Under the pieces are notes generated by a model. It did no database searches. It had not been told where the DNA came from and saw nothing but the letters and a program-made list of their open reading frames with translations. Below are positions 60,447 through 64,000 of a stretch of DNA of 64,000 nt, in pieces. The DNA lies in the NCBI RefSeq assembly GCF_029227915.1, contig NC_079888.1, positions 16,103,001 to 16,167,000 on the forward strand. The letters are read 5' to 3'. Source of the DNA: Hydractinia symbiolongicarpus. Its lineage: Eukaryota; Cnidaria; Hydrozoa; Anthoathecata; Hydractiniidae. Numbering within the stretch: position 1 is the first letter of the stretch; the number at the start of each line of letters is the position of its first letter. The position numbers and the translations under genes are program-made.

Positions 60447-63400
60447 CTATTCGTCGCCGACTATGTCGTCTTCTCCCACAACAGACAAATCTTCAGTATC
60501 AGAATGTTCAATGGCGCTTGCTTGTGGTAAGAGTTTTAAACTCGGTCTGCGGTACTTACTTCCTTTGTTAGTTTCTTCCTTCCTGTCAGGACAACTTTCA
60601 ACTAGACTGCCTCTATTTTGAAGTTCAAGCAAGCCTCTAGGCTGTTCAGAAAGCGTCGGTCTACGAACGATTATATCCGGTATTGTTTTTGTCCCGCTAG
60701 ATCGACCGTGCTGTACTTTTACTTCTGGTTCGAAATTTGACGATGCCGGTCGTTTTTTTCTTCCGAACTGTATTGGTGATAGTCGTTGAATACGTTGACT
60801 TATGCTTAACTTGTCGTTGGACTAAACAAAAACGTTACAACGTACAAAGTTGTAAAACAAGTTACAACGTAAAAACGTTACAACGTAAAAACGTTACAAC
60901 GTAAACAAAGTTACAACGTAAACAAGTTACAACGTAAACAAAGTTACAACGTAGACAAGTTACAACGTAAACAAGTTACAACGCAAACAAGTTACAACGT
61001 AAACAAGTTACAACGTAAACAAGTTACAACGTAAACAAGTTACAACATAAAAAAGTTACAACATAAACAAGTTAAAACGTAAACAAGTTACAACGTAAAC
61101 AAGTTACAACGTAAACAAGTTACAACATAAACAAGTTAAAACGTAAACAAGTTACAACGTAAACAAGTTACACGGTAAAAACGTTACAATGTAAGCAAGT
61201 TACAACGTAGACAAGTTACAACGTAAACAAGTTACAACGTAAACAAAGTTACAACGTAAACAAAGTTACAACGTAAACAAGTTACAACGTAAACAAAGTT
61301 ACAACGTAGACAAGTTACAACGTAAAGAAGTTACAACGCAAACAAGTTACAACGTAAACAAGTTACAACGTAAACAAGTTACAACATAAACAAGTTAAAA
61401 CGTAAACAAGTTACAACGTAAACAAGTTACACGGTAAAAACGTTACAATGTAAGCAAGTTACAACGTAGACAAGTTACAACGTAAACAAGTTACAACGTA
61501 AACAAGTTACAACATAAACAAGTTAAAACGTAAACAAGTTACAACGTAAACAAGTTACAACGTAAACAAGTTACAACATAAACAAGTTAAAACGTAAACA
61601 AGTTAAAACGTAAACAAGTTACAACGTAAACAAGTTACACGGTAAAAACGTTACAATGTAAGCAAGTTACAACGTAAGCAAGTTACAACGTAAACAAGTT
61701 ACAACGTAAACAAGTTACAACGTAAACAAGTTACAACGTAAACAAGTTACACCGATTTTAACTCTATCACCTGCAAGCTTTTTGGTATTTGAGGGGAGGA
61801 TGTGAACATATATTGCCTCTGTCTGTCTTACACATCTCAAAAATTCCTGTTTAACTAATAAGATTTAAAAATCTGTTCTTTCTGAAAAAAATGTATGTTC
61901 ATGTCATTAAATTGACACCCCAATAAAATACCGCATATAAAAAAATATCGAAGTAAAAAAGATATCAAGATGTCATTAGGCATAATATTATTCTGACAGA
62001 TCGGTATTCCCTTTAAATCTTACCTAATCCGAGTTCGTCTATATACTACCCTAACAACGCCTTTACAATCACATGGTAACCATCATTCATTAAACACACA
62101 TGTTACATTATCCTACTACACTCTTACAAGGACTTTTATCGTTATCGAAAATCGAAATGTTAACCTCAAATCACAAAGTGAATCAGCACTAAATACAAGC
62201 ACTTGTCAAAAAGCTCGGAAATATTTGTTAACGCAAACAAACAAAAGCAACAAAAAAGCAAATAAAAAAACAAACCTCCACATCAACCGATGAATCCTCA
62301 ATGGATGATTTTTCGCAGGAACTCGACGCATGGTAGGAATGTCTTTTCAATTCGTCACTACCAAATGACGAGACCTCGAGTAAAGGCTGCTCCATTGCGT
62401 TTGCCTTCTTCCCAAACGCATTCCGTTTTTTATCAGCCTCTCCAAACGTCATCGAGCGGCGTACAGAGCTTGCAATGCTGTCAATGAAGCTACGACGTTT
62501 CGGCTAAACATCAAAAACAACATTTACACAGTATGGTGAAATATCTAACTAATGGAAGAAACAATTCCAGCGAAATGGCGGACCTAATATACAGGTAACT
62601 AAAAGTACCTCCCTAACTTGTACCTCCGTTTCATAATTTAGACATAAAAGCCGAAAAATGAAAGTAAACGACGGCGAAAAAAAACGACCAATGACGTTCA
62701 GAAAAATCATAAAAATAAATAAAAGACTTTTTAGTATTGTATCGTATTTTACATCAAACTTTTATGATAAATCGGAAAAAATAATCTAAATTAAGCCATG
62801 AATGGCATAAGGCAAAAACGCGAATTGCCTATACAGGTTCAGACGAAGGCTGAGAAAATAAATTCCCTGAGTTTCCCTGAGCTTTTGGTCGTTTTGAAGG
62901 CATTTTTCCCTGAAACTGACCTGATTTTGGTACCTTTTTTTCCTGAGCAAATATAAGTAGAAAAATTGACAAATATAAGACCTACATTTATTTGTTGAAA
63001 ACAATGCAGAACTTGCCTTAACCAAAATATTAGAGCTGGGGATCATCAATAGGTAAAATTATAACCCATTTAAGAATCTTAAAGATCACTTAGATTTAAA
63101 CAGATTTAGGGCGTAAAAAGGTGGTAAAGCTGACAAAAAAAATTCCCTGAGTTTTCCGAAATTTTCTAAAAAATACTGTTTTCCAGGTTTTCCAGAGTCT
63201 GTCTGAACCCTGCTATACGTTAGGTTAAACTGCAAAAAAACACAAAAACTAAGCGTACACACTATGTAGGATTAAGACAGCCAAAACTTACAACCAAACG
63301 GCTAAAACGTGTCAATTTTTCTAAAACTTAATACTGATAAATAGGAGATTGACGAAAATCTATGTTACTTTAGGTTTTAAAGCCAACAAAACACGGTCTT

Positions 63401-63841
63401 GTTCCTTCGTTCCCTGTGATAATTCAGTGACAGAAGAGAAGGTAAGATATTTTATAATTTCTTACATCTTTATCATGTTTTAACTCGTCCTCTGGACCCT
63501 CATCAATTTCACCTGACAGCCGTCGTTGAATTTCAGGACCAACATCCTGGATCGTTCTTAGGCCGGCCTAAAAAAATAAAAAATATAAAAAGCCAATGTT
63601 TTATGTAAACAAAAAAACAATAACAAACAAACAAACAAAAACTACCAAATACAAACAAATAAAACAAACAATAACAGAAGTAAATATAAAAAACACAAAG
63701 AAACACAACAAACCTTAAGCGAAACTGTGGCGTCAGCATTCTTCTTGCGTCTTTCATCTTGTCGTTTCTTCTTAAAGCGTCGAAAATATTCTTGAATTAA
63801 AAACGTGGCGTAGAATTTCCCCACTGTAATGCCTTCCTCAC
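60447..63841 (-). CDS. CACNA1 (Cav1-type): L-type (Cav1) voltage-gated calcium channel alpha-1 subunit, C-terminal exons (gene runs off the right edge)
   Basis: The pore-forming subunit for depolarisation-driven calcium entry at the plasma membrane. Four exons are visible: 63841-63714, 63567-63466, 62503-62276, 60821-60447, all in phase, with stop TAG at 60449-60447. The first carries the calmodulin-binding IQ motif [20 protein letters not shown], which is Cav1-like rather than Cav2-like. The second has [20 protein letters not shown], the conserved segment just after the IQ in Cav1. The last two exons encode about 200 residues of basic and serine-rich tail ([20 protein letters not shown]) ending in an acidic stretch (EDDIVGDE). 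The tail is shorter than in vertebrate Cav1.2. Transmembrane repeats I-IV lie beyond 64000. Confidence 0.92.
60833..61752. repeat. 16-bp minisatellite GTTACAACGTAAACAA, about 57 copies, intronic
   Basis: A 0.92-kb array of 15-17-bp units in the intron just upstream of the last Cav1 exon, whose acceptor is at about 60822. Variants (ACGTAGACAA, ACATAAACAA, ACGGTAAAAACG) recur in the same order several times, which shows higher-order duplication blocks of roughly 200-250 bp. Confidence 0.95.
62860..63220. mobile_element. Dispersed repeat with TTCCCTGAGTTT motifs in Cav1 intron
   Basis: Several AATTCCCTGAGTTTTCC and TTTTTCCCTGA segments, and an end reading TTTTCCAGAGTCTGTCTGAACCCTG. I recall sequences of this kind as old dispersed repeats in animal genomes, but I cannot name the family. 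No coding capacity. Confidence 0.4.
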
Positions 63842-64000
63842 CTAAACATGAAAAAGCATTTAGAGGAAAATTGTGGCGAAGCATCTGGACTGAAGCCGAA
63901 ATAAACAGCGAGAAGCTACTCGTCATAAGCCTGTGGTAAAACCCATGGGAATTCACTCGTCGATACGATCTTCTGCTCAGACAGACAGCGAGTATTTACT

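Overview
The window looks like nuclear DNA of a metazoan, most likely a cnidarian and perhaps a hydrozoan. It is AT-rich, genes are split by short GT-AG introns, and dispersed repeats, minisatellites and decayed transposons are abundant. The taxon is an inference from gene content and repeat style; nothing in the window proves it. All four host genes lie on the minus strand.

Layout from left to right. (1) 1-3232 is non-coding, with a 25-bp minisatellite and two small palindromic elements. (2) 3233-27354 holds a complete CELSR/Flamingo gene of about 36 exons and roughly 2,940 codons: signal peptide, nine cadherin repeats, EGF and laminin-G modules, laminin-EGF, HRM, GAIN with an intact GPS, seven transmembrane helices and a serine/acid-rich tail. 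I reconstructed the exons by hand. All junction phases agree except one in the GAIN region. (3) 27355-36400 is a transposon graveyard: an inverted pair of tRNA-derived SINE-like copies, a Helentron-type remnant (PIF1 helicase end plus endonuclease, and separately a 2A-like motif before a cysteine-peptidase-like motif), a strong hairpin, and a reverse-transcriptase-associated fragment. (4) 36500-44720 is a decayed virus-like integrating element of Polinton/Maverick type. It has a retroviral-type integrase, a major-capsid-like gene, a penton-like gene, several membrane or coiled-coil proteins, and a HIRAN-like segment. No PolB, packaging ATPase or protease is visible, and nearly every gene is broken. 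(5) 44751-47863 is bounded by 16-bp perfect hAT-like terminal inverted repeats and has no recognisable transposase. (6) 49908-56465 is a complete 11-exon SLC35B4 nucleotide-sugar transporter of 330 residues. (7) 56749-57132 is a single-exon POLR1H (Pol I subunit A12.2/ZNRD1). (8) 60447 to the right edge holds the last four exons of an L-type (Cav1) calcium channel alpha-1 subunit; the rest of that gene lies beyond the window.

The host genes have no evident shared pathway: planar polarity and adhesion, Golgi/ER nucleotide-sugar transport, rRNA transcription, and calcium entry. The most unusual part is the 36.5-44.7 kb virus-like element, because its gene set does not match a canonical Polinton. 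Long repeat-derived open frames inside introns (7.3-8.4 kb, 10.8 kb, 51.3 kb) are not genes.
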